A program made the translations under genes and the position numbers. Of a stretch of DNA of 64,000 nucleotides, positions 1-9,074 are shown one piece after another. Every line of letters starts with the position of its first letter. The first letter of the stretch is position 1. The notes beneath the pieces are model-generated. The model did not search any database, was not told the origin of the DNA, and worked only from the letters and a program-made list of their open reading frames with translations. The stretch is from Arthrobacter burdickii (lineage in GTDB: Bacteria > Actinomycetota > Actinomycetes > Actinomycetales > Micrococcaceae): NCBI RefSeq assembly GCF_030433645.1, contig NZ_JAROCG010000001.1, forward strand, positions 1,550,001-1,614,000, in the 5' to 3' direction.

Positions 1-903
1 CGATCGGACGACCCGCTGGCGCTGCCCCCGCCAGGGTTCGAGCAGTTCGATCATCCCGGCGTCGTCGGTCCGCCGGCCGGTGAGGGCCGCGCCCACGTAG
101 GCCGCGAGATGGTAGTCGCCCACCGAGATGGAGTCGGGGCAGCCGTGCGTGCGCTGCACCACTTCCGCCACCGTCCACACGCCGATGCCGGGAACGGACC
201 GCAGGCCGGCGCGGACGGCCTCCCCGCCCGGCAGCGACGCGAGGCGCTCCAGTCCGCTCGCCACGAGGGCCGCCCTGAGGATGGTCGCCGAGCGCTTCGA
301 ATCCACTCCGGCCTTGTGCCAGTCCCAGGAGGGGACGCGGCGCCACTGTTCCGCGGTCGGGGGTAGGCGGAGCGCCGCGGGGGCGGAATCTCCCGCACCA
401 GGAGCGGCATCCCCGTACCGCGTGAGCAGGTAGCGCCAGGCGCGCTTGGCCTCGAGGCCCGTGACCTTCTGTTCGAGGATCGCCCGGGCCACCGTATCGA
501 GCATGCGGCGCGACGCGGGCAGCCGTAGCCCCGGGTCGAGGTACCGGCCCTTGCGGGCGAGCTCGGGCAGGCCCGCGCGGAACCGGGGGCTGTCGAAGGC
601 ACTCCAGTCGTCCTCCGCGCCGAGCAGGCGCGGAAGGGACTCGAGCGCCCGGGCGGCACCCGGCCCCCACGCCGTGGCCTGGATGCGGCTGTCGTTCAAC
701 GAGCCGCGCTGCCGCAGAGCGAGCGTGACCGGTCCGTCACTCGTCCGGAACGCGAGCCAGCGATCAGGGCCCTGGACGATGAACGAGGGGTCGTGCGGGC
801 CGCACTGCAGCGTACCCACCGTCCCTGCCAGGTTGTACGGGCCGTCGGGAATCCATTCCGCAGCTTCCGCGCCGGAGGAAACGGCGGCGGGGGCGATGCT
901 CAT
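1..903 (-). CDS. DNA-3-methyladenine glycosylase 2 (AlkA-like), C-terminus cut by window edge
   Basis: This is an HhH-GPD superfamily base-excision glycosylase, which would remove alkylated bases such as 3-methyladenine. About 301 residues are visible, and the frame is still open at base 1, so the C-terminus is missing. The helix-hairpin-helix core is visible as VPGIGVWTV near residues 235-243, followed by the SVGDYH motif. Its Asp (about residue 263) corresponds to the catalytic aspartate of AlkA. The N-terminal 100 residues fit an AlkA-type accessory domain. The start is the ATG whose complement lies at 901-903; a GATAGA stretch just upstream resembles the local -10 elements. The gene is divergent from the CapA lipoprotein. 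Family assignment is firm; substrate range is inferred. Confidence 0.85.
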   Translation of the reverse strand, partial: MSIAPAAVSSGAEAAEWIPDGPYNLAGTVGTLQCGPHDPSFIVQGPDRWLAFRTSDGPVTLALRQRGSLNDSRIQATAWGPGAARALESLPRLLGAEDDWSAFDSPRFRAGLPELARKGRYLDPGLRLPASRRMLDTVARAILEQKVTGLEAKRAWRYLLTRYGDAAPGAGDSAPAALRLPPTAEQWRRVPSWDWHKAGVDSKRSATILRAALVASGLERLASLPGGEAVRAGLRSVPGIGVWTVAEVVQRTHGCPDSISVGDYHLAAYVGAALTGRRTDDAGMIELLEPWRGQRQRVVRS

Positions 904-1009
904 GCGTCTATCGTCCCACGAGGCCCCTGCGGTCCCGGGATGTGTCATGCTCGGGGTCCCGCAGGGGTACCATCGGGCCGTCCGGTGGAAGAGGTGGAAG
1001 GAACAGCAG

Positions 1010-2284
1010 ATGGCAGAGGTGCGGAGGGCTCGGGCGGGGAAGATCCCGTCGTCGGCGGCCAGGGGCCGGCGTCCGCGTCCCGCGCTGAGCACGGGCAGGC
1101 GTCTCGGCGTCCTCCTGGGGCTGGCGCTGCTGTGCGGCGGGTGCACCGCGGACAGGTCCGGCGATGCCGCGGAGACGTCGACACCGGCCGCTCCAGCAAC
1201 GTCGTCCCCGTCGTCGTCCCCGACGCAGTCCTCCCAGGCCTGCGAGGACTGCGTCGGGATCGTGCTCACGGGCGACCTCCTGGTGCATCCGCAACTGTGG
1301 GAGCAGGCCGCGGAGGATGCGGCGGTGACGGGGAAGCCTCCGCTCGATTTCGAGCCGCTTCTTGCGGGGCAGCGCCCCTACCTCGCGGCCGGGACGCTGG
1401 GGATCTGCCACCTGGAGACCCCGGTGGCCGACCCTCAAGGGCCCTTCTCGGGGTACCCGCAGTTCAACGTCCCCCCGCAGATCGTCGTCGCCGCGAAGGA
1501 AGTCGGGTACGACGCCTGCACCACTGCCAGCAACCATTCGATGGACTGGGGCCCGGAGGGCGTAGAGCGTTCACTCGCGGCCCTGGACGCGGCGGGCCTC
1601 CCGCACACGGGTTCCTATGTAAGCGCCGCCGATGCCGGGAAGGCCCTGATCCTCGACCAGCCGGAGGCGAAGGTGGCGGTCATCGAAGCGACCTACGGCC
1701 TCAACGGGCTGGTGCCCGACCAGCCCTGGCGGGTGGACATGCTCGACGCGCCGACGATGATCGCCAAGGCCAGGGCCGCCAGGGAGCAGGGAGCGGACAT
1801 CGTGGTCGCAGCCCTGCACGCCGGAGACGAATACGCCTCCGTCCCGAATGCCCAGCAGACCGAGGTGGCGCACGCGCTCGCCGACAGCGGCGAGGTGGAC
1901 TTCATCTACGGACACCACACCCACTCGGTCCTGCCCATCGAGAAGTACAACGGCACGTGGATCGTCTACGGCCTGGGGAACGGGGTGACCGAACTGTCGC
2001 CCACCTACGAGGTCAACAACGAGGGGCTGATGGTGCGGGCCCGCCTCAGCCGGGACGACGCGGGCGCCTGGTCGGTCTCCGGGCTGGACTGGCTGCCGTC
2101 GCTGATCGTCGCCGGGCCCTATCGCTGGTGTTCGCTGGCGCCCGACCAGCCGGCCGGCGCCTGCTCGTCGCCCGAGCAGGAGGCGGCCGTCCGGGAGCGC
2201 ACCCGGAGCGTGGTCGAATCCCTCGGCGCAGCCGAGGCGGGAGCTCGTCAGTGGGAGCTGTCCACGGAGGGCCCGGGACGCTAG
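1010..2284 (+). CDS. CapA/PgsA-family metallophosphatase-like lipoprotein
   Basis: The 424-residue product belongs to the CapA (poly-gamma-glutamate capsule/PGA_cap) family, a calcineurin-like metallophosphoesterase fold. Residues 1-45 form a twin-arginine-containing basic stretch, a hydrophobic segment and a Cys at about 45 (LCGGC). This is a relaxed lipobox, so membrane anchoring by lipidation is likely but not certain. A Ser/Thr/Pro-rich linker follows. Family motifs are then visible: GDLLVH, ASNHSMDWG and GHHTHSVLP, which supply the usual metal-binding Asp, Asn and His residues. The ATG at 1010 was chosen because it precedes a normal signal sequence; the same frame is open much further upstream without coding sense. 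Its stop overlaps the stop of the convergent tartrate dehydrogenase by four bases. The substrate is unknown; a capsule role is not shown by the neighbours. Confidence 0.82.
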   Translation: MAEVRRARAGKIPSSAARGRRPRPALSTGRRLGVLLGLALLCGGCTADRSGDAAETSTPAAPATSSPSSSPTQSSQACEDCVGIVLTGDLLVHPQLWEQAAEDAAVTGKPPLDFEPLLAGQRPYLAAGTLGICHLETPVADPQGPFSGYPQFNVPPQIVVAAKEVGYDACTTASNHSMDWGPEGVERSLAALDAAGLPHTGSYVSAADAGKALILDQPEAKVAVIEATYGLNGLVPDQPWRVDMLDAPTMIAKARAAREQGADIVVAALHAGDEYASVPNAQQTEVAHALADSGEVDFIYGHHTHSVLPIEKYNGTWIVYGLGNGVTELSPTYEVNNEGLMVRARLSRDDAGAWSVSGLDWLPSLIVAGPYRWCSLAPDQPAGACSSPEQEAAVRERTRSVVESLGAAEAGARQWELSTEGPGR

Positions 2285-3363
2285 CGCGCCCCTGCGATGA
2301 CCGAGGCGATGGTTCCGCCGAGCGACGCCGTCGTCCCTGTGCCGCCCAGGTCCCGCGTCAGCGCATCGCCGCCGGTGGCCAGCACCGACTCGATGGCGCC
2401 CAGGATGCCGGCGGCTGCCTCCGTCTCGCCGAGGTGGTCCAGCATCATCGACGCACTCCAGATCTGTCCCACCGGGTTCGCGATGCCCTTGCCGGCGATG
2501 TCCGGCGCGGAGCCGTGGACCGGTTCGAAGAGGCTGGGGAAGGTGCGGTCCGGATTGATGTTTCCGCTGGGCGCCACGCCGATGGTGCCGGTGCAGGCCG
2601 GCCCCAGGTCGGACAGGATGTCCCCGAAGAGGTTGCTCGCCACGACGACGTCGAACCAGTCCGGGTGGAGTACGAAGTTCGCACAGAGGATGTCGATGTG
2701 GAACTTGTCCACGCGCACGTCGTCGTACCTGCCCGCCATCGCCTCCACGCGCTCGTCCCAGTACGGCATGGTGATCGAGATGCCGTTGCTCTTCGTCGCG
2801 GACGTGAGGTGCTTCTTCTCGCGCTTCTGCGCAAGATCGAAGGCGTACTTCAGGATGCGATCCACACCCGTGCGGGTCATGACGGTGTCCTGGATGACCG
2901 TCTCGCGGTCGGTGCCCTCGAACATCCTGCCCCCGACGCTCGAATACTCACCCTCGGTGTTCTCGCGGACGACGTAGAAATCCACGTCGCCCGGCTTCCG
3001 GCCGGCGAGGGGGCTGGTGATCCCGGGCAGCAGCCTCACCGGGCGCAGGTTGACGTACTGGTCGAAGTGGCGCCGGAACTGCAGCAGGCTGCCCCACAGG
3101 GACACGTGGTCGGGCACGACGTCGGGCCAGCCGACGGCTCCGAAGAAGATCGCGTCGAAGCGGCGCAGTTCCTCGAACCAGCCGTCGGGCAGCATCTGGC
3201 CGTGCTCCAGGTAGTAGTCCGCGCTGGCGTAGTCGAACTCGACCGCGTCCACCTCGAAGCCGTACGCGTCCGCGGCCGCGCGGAGTGCTCGAAGGCCCTC
3301 CGGCATGACCTCCTTGCCGATGCCGTCGCCGGCTATGACCGCGATCCGGTAGGTGTTCGTCAT
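2281..3363 (-). CDS. Tartrate dehydrogenase/decarboxylase-type beta-decarboxylating dehydrogenase
   Basis: The 360-residue enzyme is of the isocitrate/isopropylmalate dehydrogenase superfamily and most resembles tartrate dehydrogenase (TtuC/YeaU type). It would oxidise tartrate or D-malate with NAD, in some cases with decarboxylation. The N-terminus carries IAVIAGDGIGKEV; the substrate-binding Arg/Lys/Asp set is visible in NLRPVRL, VVRENTEGEYSS and DVVVASNLFGDILSDL; the cofactor site is visible in EPVHGSAPDIAGKG. The start at 3363 has GAGGAG seven bases upstream; an in-frame ATG 15 bases earlier lies on the Shine-Dalgarno itself and is less likely. It is the second gene of an operon behind the anion transporter (46-base gap), which suggests uptake and oxidation of a dicarboxylic acid. 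Tartrate versus D-malate cannot be separated by eye. Confidence 0.85.
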   Translation of the reverse strand: MTNTYRIAVIAGDGIGKEVMPEGLRALRAAADAYGFEVDAVEFDYASADYYLEHGQMLPDGWFEELRRFDAIFFGAVGWPDVVPDHVSLWGSLLQFRRHFDQYVNLRPVRLLPGITSPLAGRKPGDVDFYVVRENTEGEYSSVGGRMFEGTDRETVIQDTVMTRTGVDRILKYAFDLAQKREKKHLTSATKSNGISITMPYWDERVEAMAGRYDDVRVDKFHIDILCANFVLHPDWFDVVVASNLFGDILSDLGPACTGTIGVAPSGNINPDRTFPSLFEPVHGSAPDIAGKGIANPVGQIWSASMMLDHLGETEAAAGILGAIESVLATGGDALTRDLGGTGTTASLGGTIASVIAGAR

Positions 3364-3408
3364 GGTGGTTCTCCTCATCGGCAGGCGGCTTACCGTTCCA
3401 GCCTAGGC

Positions 3409-4563
3409 TCATCGGCCCCAGGAGAGCACGACGACGGCGGACGGCAGCGTCAGTGCCGTCACCAGCAACCCGGCGAGGCCGAAGGGCACCCAGCGGATGG
3501 ACAGGCCCAGGGATCGCAGCCGCTCGGCCCAGAGGAGTGTCGCGAGCGAGCCCCAGGGAGTGACGAGGGGACCGAGGTTCACGCCGACGAGCAGGGCGGC
3601 GAGGCGTAGCGGGGAGGCCGCGGACGGCTCGAGGGCGAGATAGGCGGGCAGGTTGTTGACGGCGTTCGCTCCGGCCGCTCCTACGGCGGCCAGTCGCAGC
3701 AGGTCCGGGAACCCTTCGCCGGTACCTGCCATGGGGGCGACAAAGGCGTCGAGGCCCTGTGCGTGCGCGGCGGTGACGAGGACGAAGAGGCTGAGCGCGA
3801 GGACGAGCGGAGCAACGGGGAGCATCTTCACCGTCAACGCGCCGGGCCGGCGGACCGCGCAGAGGACGGCCAGGACCACCGCGGCGAGGGTCGCGCTCAG
3901 TGCGACCGGCAGCCCGCTGACGAGTGCCGGCAGGAGGAGTGCAAGGACCGCGTACCCGCAGTACAGCAGCACGCGGTCCTCGGCCGGGCGGGGAGGGGCG
4001 GGGGAGAATCGCCCCGCGAGCTGCCGGCGGAAGATCAGCAGCAGGACGGCGCAGGGCACGACGACCCCGACCAGCGCAGGGCCGGCCACGAGGCCCGCGA
4101 ACTGCGCCGGGCTGAGCTGCAGCCCTTCCTGCACCAGCAGGTTGGTCAGGTTGGACACCGGCAGGAGCAGCGACGCGGTATTGGCGAGCCAGACGATCGT
4201 CACTGCGAACGGCAGCGGCGGCAGACCGGCCCTGCGGGCGAGGAGCACCACGAGCGGAGTGAGCAGCACGGCCGTCGTGTCCAGCGAGAAGAACACCGTG
4301 CAGGCCACGGCGAGGAGGACCGTCACGAGCCACAGGACGAGGGTCCGGCCTCCGGCCGCGCGGGCCGAGGCCGCGATGATCTTCTCGAAGACCCCGGCAG
4401 CGAAGAGGAGGTCGGTGGCCACCGTCATGGCGGCCACGAAGAGCAGGATCGGCCAGATGCGCCCCCACAGCTCCGCCAGGTCCGGACCGGGCAGCGCGCC
4501 GGTTCCGATGCAGAGCGCCGCGAGGACCGGCAGGATCGCGCGGGAGGCACTGCGAAGGTTCAA
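3409..4563 (-). CDS. SLC13/ArsB-like anion permease (ion transporter superfamily)
   Basis: The 384-residue polytopic membrane protein has about ten hydrophobic segments. The paired motifs FSLDTTAVLLTPLVV and GANAVNNLPAYLAL are typical of the ion transporter superfamily (ArsB/NhaD, CitM, SLC13). The start is a TTG (complement at 4561-4563) with GGAG eight bases upstream; this is the only start that gives a clean N-terminus, since the antisense strand upstream is occupied by the CBS gene promoter. It is the first gene of an operon with tartrate dehydrogenase, so a dicarboxylate such as tartrate or malate is a reasonable substrate. Arsenite or citrate are alternatives that the sequence does not exclude. 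No ars genes lie nearby. Confidence 0.75.
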   Translation of the reverse strand: MNLRSASRAILPVLAALCIGTGALPGPDLAELWGRIWPILLFVAAMTVATDLLFAAGVFEKIIAASARAAGGRTLVLWLVTVLLAVACTVFFSLDTTAVLLTPLVVLLARRAGLPPLPFAVTIVWLANTASLLLPVSNLTNLLVQEGLQLSPAQFAGLVAGPALVGVVVPCAVLLLIFRRQLAGRFSPAPPRPAEDRVLLYCGYAVLALLLPALVSGLPVALSATLAAVVLAVLCAVRRPGALTVKMLPVAPLVLALSLFVLVTAAHAQGLDAFVAPMAGTGEGFPDLLRLAAVGAAGANAVNNLPAYLALEPSAASPLRLAALLVGVNLGPLVTPWGSLATLLWAERLRSLGLSIRWVPFGLAGLLVTALTLPSAVVVLSWGR

Positions 4564-4685
4564 GGGTGGTCTCCGTTCCGCCGGACAGTATGGCACGGAC
4601 GCCCGCGAGCACTGCGCGACGGCCTCCGTCCGCGCGAGGACGTCCTGCGGCGTAACGGCGGCATGGAGGTCGGCTCGCCAGCCGG

Positions 4686-4691
4686 TAGCGT
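4686..4691 (+). promoter_or_regulatory. Leaderless-type -10 element for cystathionine beta-synthase
   Basis: TAGCGT lies exactly seven bases before the ATG at 4699 and there is no good Shine-Dalgarno. This matches the TANNNT-N6/7-start pattern seen at ten other genes in the window. Confidence 0.55.
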
Positions 4692-4698
4692 TGTAGGC

Positions 4699-6075
4699 AT
4701 GAAGTACGCCAATTCCATTGTTGACCTGATCGGCAACACCCCGCTCGTCAAGCTCAACTCCGTCACCGACGGCATCGCAGCCACCGTCCTCGCGAAGGTC
4801 GAATACCTCAACCCCGGCGGGTCGGTGAAGGACCGCATCGCGGCGAAGATCATCGACGCCGCGGAGGCCGAGGGCAAGATCAAGCCCGGCGGCACCATCG
4901 TCGAACCGACCTCCGGCAACACCGGCGTCGGGCTCGCCCTCGTCGCCCAGCAGCGCGGCTACAAGTGCGTGTTCGTGGTGCCCGACAAGGTGGGCGAGGA
5001 CAAGCGCAACGTCCTCAAGGCCTACGGCGCGGAGGTCGTCGTCACTCCGACCGCCGTCGCCCCCGACAGTCCGCAGTCCTACTACGGCGTCTCCGACCGC
5101 CTGGTCCGCGAGATCCCCGGCGCCTACAAGCCGGACCAGTTCTCGAACCAGAACGGCCCCCTGAGCCACTACGAGACCACCGGCCCCGAGATCTGGAACG
5201 ACACCGACGGCAAGCTCACGCACTTCGTCACGGGCGTCGGGACGGGCGGCACCATCACCGGCACGGGGCGGTACCTCAAGGAGATTTCCGCTGACCGCGC
5301 GAGCGGGCCCGTACGCATCGTCGGCGCCGATCCGGAGGGCTCGATCTACTCCGGTGGCACCGGGCGCCCCTACTTCGTGGAGGGCGTCGGCGAGGACATG
5401 TGGCCGGACTCCTACGACCCGTCCATCCCGGACGAGATCCACGCCGTCACGGATGCCGAGAGCTTCGAGATGACGCGGCGCCTCGCCCGCGAGGAGGGTC
5501 TGCTGGTCGGCGGCTCCTGCGGCATGGCCGTCGTCGCGGCCCTCCGCGTCGCGAAGGACCTGACGGCGGACGATGTCGTTGTGGTCCTCCTGCCCGACGG
5601 CGGCCGCGGCTACCTCGGCAAGATCTTCAACGACGACTGGATGAAGTCCTACGGCTTCATGGACAGTGGCGAGGACGGGAGCGTCGGTGACGTGCTGCGG
5701 TCCAAGAGCGGCTCCCTCCCTGACCTCGTCCACACGCACCCGTCGGAGACGGTCCGCGACGTCATCTCGATCATGGACGAGTACGGGGTCTCCAGCATCC
5801 CGGTGCTGTCCCAGGAGCCGCCCGTCAAGATGGGCGAGGTGCTGGGCTCGGTCGACGAGCGCTCCCTGACGGCGAAGATCTTCCACGGCGAGGCCAAGCT
5901 CACCGACAAGATCTCGCAGCACATGGACGCGAAGCTGCCCCTGATCGGGTCGCTCGAATCCATCGGCACGGCGCGCGAGCGGCTCCAGGACAGCGACACG
6001 CTGATGGTGACGTTCGTCGGGTCCCCGGTGGGAATTCTTACGCGCCATGACTTGCTGACATATGTGAGCAAGTAA
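4699..6075 (+). CDS. cbs: Cystathionine beta-synthase
   Basis: The 458-residue PLP enzyme condenses serine (or O-acetylserine) with homocysteine to cystathionine in the cytosol. The fold-type II catalytic domain occupies roughly residues 1-320. The Schiff-base Lys is in GGSVKDR (about K44), followed by the TSGNTG substrate/PLP loop (about 74) and the phosphate-binding run GTGGTITGTG. A C-terminal pair of CBS (Bateman) domains spans roughly 335-458 and ends in VGILTRHDLL. Such a tail usually regulates the enzyme or binds adenosyl compounds. It is followed after 27 bases by cystathionine gamma-synthase/lyase in the same orientation, which makes a transsulfuration operon. The length matches mycobacterial Cbs. 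Confidence 0.93.
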   Translation: MKYANSIVDLIGNTPLVKLNSVTDGIAATVLAKVEYLNPGGSVKDRIAAKIIDAAEAEGKIKPGGTIVEPTSGNTGVGLALVAQQRGYKCVFVVPDKVGEDKRNVLKAYGAEVVVTPTAVAPDSPQSYYGVSDRLVREIPGAYKPDQFSNQNGPLSHYETTGPEIWNDTDGKLTHFVTGVGTGGTITGTGRYLKEISADRASGPVRIVGADPEGSIYSGGTGRPYFVEGVGEDMWPDSYDPSIPDEIHAVTDAESFEMTRRLAREEGLLVGGSCGMAVVAALRVAKDLTADDVVVVLLPDGGRGYLGKIFNDDWMKSYGFMDSGEDGSVGDVLRSKSGSLPDLVHTHPSETVRDVISIMDEYGVSSIPVLSQEPPVKMGEVLGSVDERSLTAKIFHGEAKLTDKISQHMDAKLPLIGSLESIGTARERLQDSDTLMVTFVGSPVGILTRHDLLTYVSK

Positions 6076-6102
6076 CAACCCGATCCGAATTCCAGGAGTA
6101 TC

Positions 6103-7266
6103 GTGACGCACTCGAACGACCAGGGCTTCAACACCCGAGCCGTCCACGCGGGCCAGACCCCCGACCCCACGACCGGAGCGGTGATCCCGCCCCTCTACCA
6201 GACCACCACCTTCGCGCAGGACGGCATCGGCAAGCTGCGCAACGGGTACGAGTACGGGCGTGGCACCAACCCCACCCGGGATGCGCTGCAGACCCAGATC
6301 GCGGCGCTCGAGGGCGGCAAGCACGCCTTCAGCTTCTCGTCCGGCCTCGCCGCCGAGGACGCGCTCATCCGGGCCGCGCTCCGCCCCGGCGACCACATCG
6401 TCCTCGGGAACGACGCCTACGGCGGAACCTACCGGCTGATCGATCGCGTGCTGTCCCAGTGGGGCATCACCAACACGGCCGTGGACATGGCGGACCCCGC
6501 TGCGGTCCAGGCTGCCATCGCGGCGAACAACACGAAGATGGTCTGGGTCGAGACGCCGTCGAACCCCATGATGAAGATCACCGACATCGCCGCGACCGCC
6601 CAGCTCGCGCACGACGCCGGTGCCCTGCTCGTCGTGGACAACACGTTCGCGTCGCCGTACCTGCAGCAGCCGCTCACGTTCGGTGCGGATGTGGTCGTGC
6701 ACTCGACCACCAAGTACATCGGCGGGCACTCGGACGCCAGCGGCGGGGCCGTCGTCGTGAACGACGACGAGCTCGCCGAGAAGATCGGTTTCGTGCAGTT
6801 CGCCGTCGGCGCCGTGTCCGCCCCCATGGAGGCCTGGCTCACCACGCGCGGACTCAAGACCCTCGGGGTCCGCATGGACCGCCACTCCTCGAACGCCACC
6901 GCGATCGCGCGCTGGCTGCAGGAGCAGGACGAGGTGGAGCGCGTGTACTACCCGGGGCTGCCCGAGCACCCGGGCCACGACCTCGCTGCAGCGCAGATGA
7001 AGGACTTCGGCGGCATGATCTCCGTGACCTTCAAGGGCGGGGCGGAGGCCGCGAAGAAGGTGGCGGAGTCGACCCACGTCTTCATCCTCGCGGAGTCCCT
7101 CGGCGGCATCGAGTCGCTGATGAACTACCCCTCCGACATGACGCACGCGTCGGTCAAGGGCACGGAACTCGCGGTTCCCGAGAACCTGATCCGGCTGTCC
7201 GTCGGCATCGAGGACATCGAGGACCTGATCGGTGACCTCGAGCAGGCCATCTCCTCCCTGCGCTAG
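6103..7266 (+). CDS. metB: Cystathionine gamma-synthase/gamma-lyase (Cys/Met metabolism PLP enzyme)
   Basis: The 387-residue fold-type I PLP enzyme is of the Cys/Met metabolism family. The visible features are YEYGRGTNPTR near the N-terminus, the PLP phosphate loop in FSFSSGLAAEDA, and the PLP lysine in HSTTKYIGGHSD (about K204). The GTG start at 6103 has AGGAG five bases upstream. It is co-transcribed with cbs. That pairing favours reverse transsulfuration (gamma-lyase, homocysteine to cysteine), yet the sequence is of the type usually annotated as gamma-synthase, and actinobacterial members can do both. A strong hairpin terminator follows. Symbol metB is given on family resemblance only. 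Confidence 0.9.
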   Translation: MTHSNDQGFNTRAVHAGQTPDPTTGAVIPPLYQTTTFAQDGIGKLRNGYEYGRGTNPTRDALQTQIAALEGGKHAFSFSSGLAAEDALIRAALRPGDHIVLGNDAYGGTYRLIDRVLSQWGITNTAVDMADPAAVQAAIAANNTKMVWVETPSNPMMKITDIAATAQLAHDAGALLVVDNTFASPYLQQPLTFGADVVVHSTTKYIGGHSDASGGAVVVNDDELAEKIGFVQFAVGAVSAPMEAWLTTRGLKTLGVRMDRHSSNATAIARWLQEQDEVERVYYPGLPEHPGHDLAAAQMKDFGGMISVTFKGGAEAAKKVAESTHVFILAESLGGIESLMNYPSDMTHASVKGTELAVPENLIRLSVGIEDIEDLIGDLEQAISSLR

Positions 7267-7289
7267 GTCCCGCTGCGCCGGCTGTTTTA

Positions 7290-7325
7290 CACGGAAGGCC
7301 CCTCCGGTTGGAGGGGCCTTCCGTG
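7290..7325 (+). terminator. Rho-independent-type hairpin after metB
   Basis: A perfect 16-bp stem (7290-7305 with 7310-7325) closes on a GGTT loop 23 bases after the metB stop. There is no long T-tract, as is common in high-GC actinobacteria. Confidence 0.8.
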
Positions 7326-7430
7326 TGTCCGGAGCTGTGTCCGGCCTCGCCGCCGCGCCGGGTGCCCAGATCCGGGGGTGCGCCGCCCCGGGTCTGCGCC
7401 GCTGCGCCGGGTGCCCGGGCGGAGATGGGG

Positions 7431-7856
7431 CTAGCGTGACCCCGGCAGCCGGAAGCGCTTCCTCGCCTTCGGCTGGGTCTGCTGGAAGAAGGCACTGCTC
7501 TGCGGCAGCCACAGGAGCAGCACCGCTACCAGCATCCCGACGGCGATCAGTGACAGGCCCGGCGTCCCGCGCACGACGACGGGCACTCCCGCGATGATGC
7601 CGATGGTGCTCAGCAGCTCGCGGGCGCTCCTCCTGCCCCGGCGCAGCGGGAGCAGGAGGAGCAACTGCAGGATGGCGAGCGCCCCGAGGAGCGTGCCGAG
7701 CCCGATGAACCCTGCACGGTCGAGGTCCTGCACCGCAGCCGATGCGATGAACGTGCCCGCCGCGACGAGCAGCAGCACCGCGACCACGAGCCACAGGGCG
7801 ATCGCGGCCCGCAGCGTCCACGGCCGGGGCGGCAGGGCATCCTTCCGAGGACTCAC
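7431..7856 (-). CDS. Hypothetical four-helix membrane protein
   Basis: The function is not recognised. The 141-residue product has four hydrophobic segments (about residues 17-38, 48-70, 82-97 and 100-118), a basic N-terminus, an Arg-rich loop after the second helix, and a basic C-terminal tail (KARKRFRLPGSR). The start is a GTG (complement 7854-7856) that lies just 12 bases behind the amidohydrolase stop, so the two are probably co-transcribed. It is convergent with metB, with the metB terminator in between. Confidence 0.65.
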   Translation of the reverse strand: MSPRKDALPPRPWTLRAAIALWLVVAVLLLVAAGTFIASAAVQDLDRAGFIGLGTLLGALAILQLLLLLPLRRGRRSARELLSTIGIIAGVPVVVRGTPGLSLIAVGMLVAVLLLWLPQSSAFFQQTQPKARKRFRLPGSR

Positions 7857-7868
7857 CGGGAAGGCTGC

Positions 7869-9074
7869 CTAGCCCCGGGGAGCGACGGTGCCGCTGCGCG
7901 TCTCGGTGTCGTAGGAGTAGACCTCGGTGCCGCCGATCCACACCTGCAGGGCACGCTGCATTACATCGAGCGGATCGCCGCTCCAGAGCACCAGGTCCGC
8001 GTCCTTCCCGACGGCGAGCGAGCCGAGGCGGTCCGCCAGACCGAGGACTTTCGCGGGGTTGATGGTGATGGAGCGCAGGGCGGTCTCCCGGTCGAGGCCC
8101 TCCTTGATTGCGAGGGTGGCCTGGTGCACCAGGAAGTTGATCGGGATGACGGGGTGGTCCGTGATGATCGAGATCTCGACGCCGGCCCGCGCGAGCTTGC
8201 CGGGATTGGCGATGGAGCGGCCGCGCAGCTCCACCTTGGACTTCGTGGTGAACAGGGGACCGATCAGGACGGGGGTTCCGCGTTCTGCGAGGACGTCGCC
8301 GAGCAGGTGCGCCTCGGTGCCGTGGTCGAGGACGAGGTCGTACCCGAACTCGTCCGCGATGCGGAGGGCTGTCGCGATGTCGTCGGCACGGTGTGCGTGC
8401 TGGCGCCAGGGGATCTCGCGCCGCAGCACCATGGCCAGGGCCTCGAGGTGCGGGTCCCGCGCGTTCTCGTCGTCCTTGCCCATGTAGTTCTGGGCCTTCA
8501 TGAACGCCTCGCGGATGACGAGCGCGGTGCCGAGGCGGGTCGACGGCATCTTGCCCTTGCCGCCGTAGACGCGCTTCGGGTTCTCGCCCAGTGCCGACTT
8601 CAGTCCGCTGGGGGAGCGCAGCACCATCTCCTCGAGGTAACGCCCGTGCGTGTGGATGGCGACGGCGAGCCCGCCGATCGGGTTGCCGGAGCCGGGGTTC
8701 ACGTTCACGGTGGTGACCCCGCCCGCGAGCGCGTCGTCGAACCCGGGGTCATAGGGGTTGATGGCGTCGATCGCCCGGACGCCAGCCGTGTTGGGCTCGG
8801 TCATCTCATTGGTGTCGTCCCCGGCTGTTCCCTCGCCCTCTTCGTGCGTGCCCAGGTGCACATGGGCGTCCACGAACCCGGGGAGCAGCCACTTTCCTGC
8901 CGCGTCGATGACGGTGGCGCCGTCGGGCACGGGAACGGAGGAACCGAGCGCCGTGATGCGCCCGTCCTCGACGACGACCGTGCCGTCGAAGGGCTCGCCG
9001 TCGATCGGGACGACGTGGGCGTTGGTGATTGCTGTGGCGGGAGCGGGCGGGGTTGTGCCGCTGGGGGAGGACAT
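7869..9074 (-). CDS. Amidohydrolase (imidazolonepropionase/dihydroorotase-like superfamily)
   Basis: The 401-residue metal-dependent hydrolase of the amidohydrolase superfamily would act on a C-N bond of an unidentified cyclic or amide substrate. The N-terminal composite beta-sandwich (AITNAHVVPIDGEPF) leads to the metal motif GFVDAHVHLG (HxH). Later in the barrel come VLDHGTEAHLL and ITDHPVIPIN (metal His/Asp), and the tail AVGKDADLVLWSGDPL is typical of the family. The start is the ATG with GAAAGG six bases upstream; an open extension to 9113 is less likely. It is divergent from the GT87 gene. The family is secure but the substrate is not. Confidence 0.85.
   Translation of the reverse strand: MSSPSGTTPPAPATAITNAHVVPIDGEPFDGTVVVEDGRITALGSSVPVPDGATVIDAAGKWLLPGFVDAHVHLGTHEEGEGTAGDDTNEMTEPNTAGVRAIDAINPYDPGFDDALAGGVTTVNVNPGSGNPIGGLAVAIHTHGRYLEEMVLRSPSGLKSALGENPKRVYGGKGKMPSTRLGTALVIREAFMKAQNYMGKDDENARDPHLEALAMVLRREIPWRQHAHRADDIATALRIADEFGYDLVLDHGTEAHLLGDVLAERGTPVLIGPLFTTKSKVELRGRSIANPGKLARAGVEISIITDHPVIPINFLVHQATLAIKEGLDRETALRSITINPAKVLGLADRLGSLAVGKDADLVLWSGDPLDVMQRALQVWIGGTEVYSYDTETRSGTVAPRG

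Noticed and set aside
793-3609. A 938-codon plus-strand open frame overlapping CapA and tartrate dehydrogenase
   Set aside because: It is in a different frame from CapA and antisense to the dehydrogenase, with Arg/Gly-rich shadow composition.
3409-7941. A 4.5 kb open frame on the minus strand running antisense through the cystathionine genes
   Set aside because: Only its last 1.1 kb matches a protein family (the anion permease). The rest is a GC-driven shadow of cbs and metB without family motifs.
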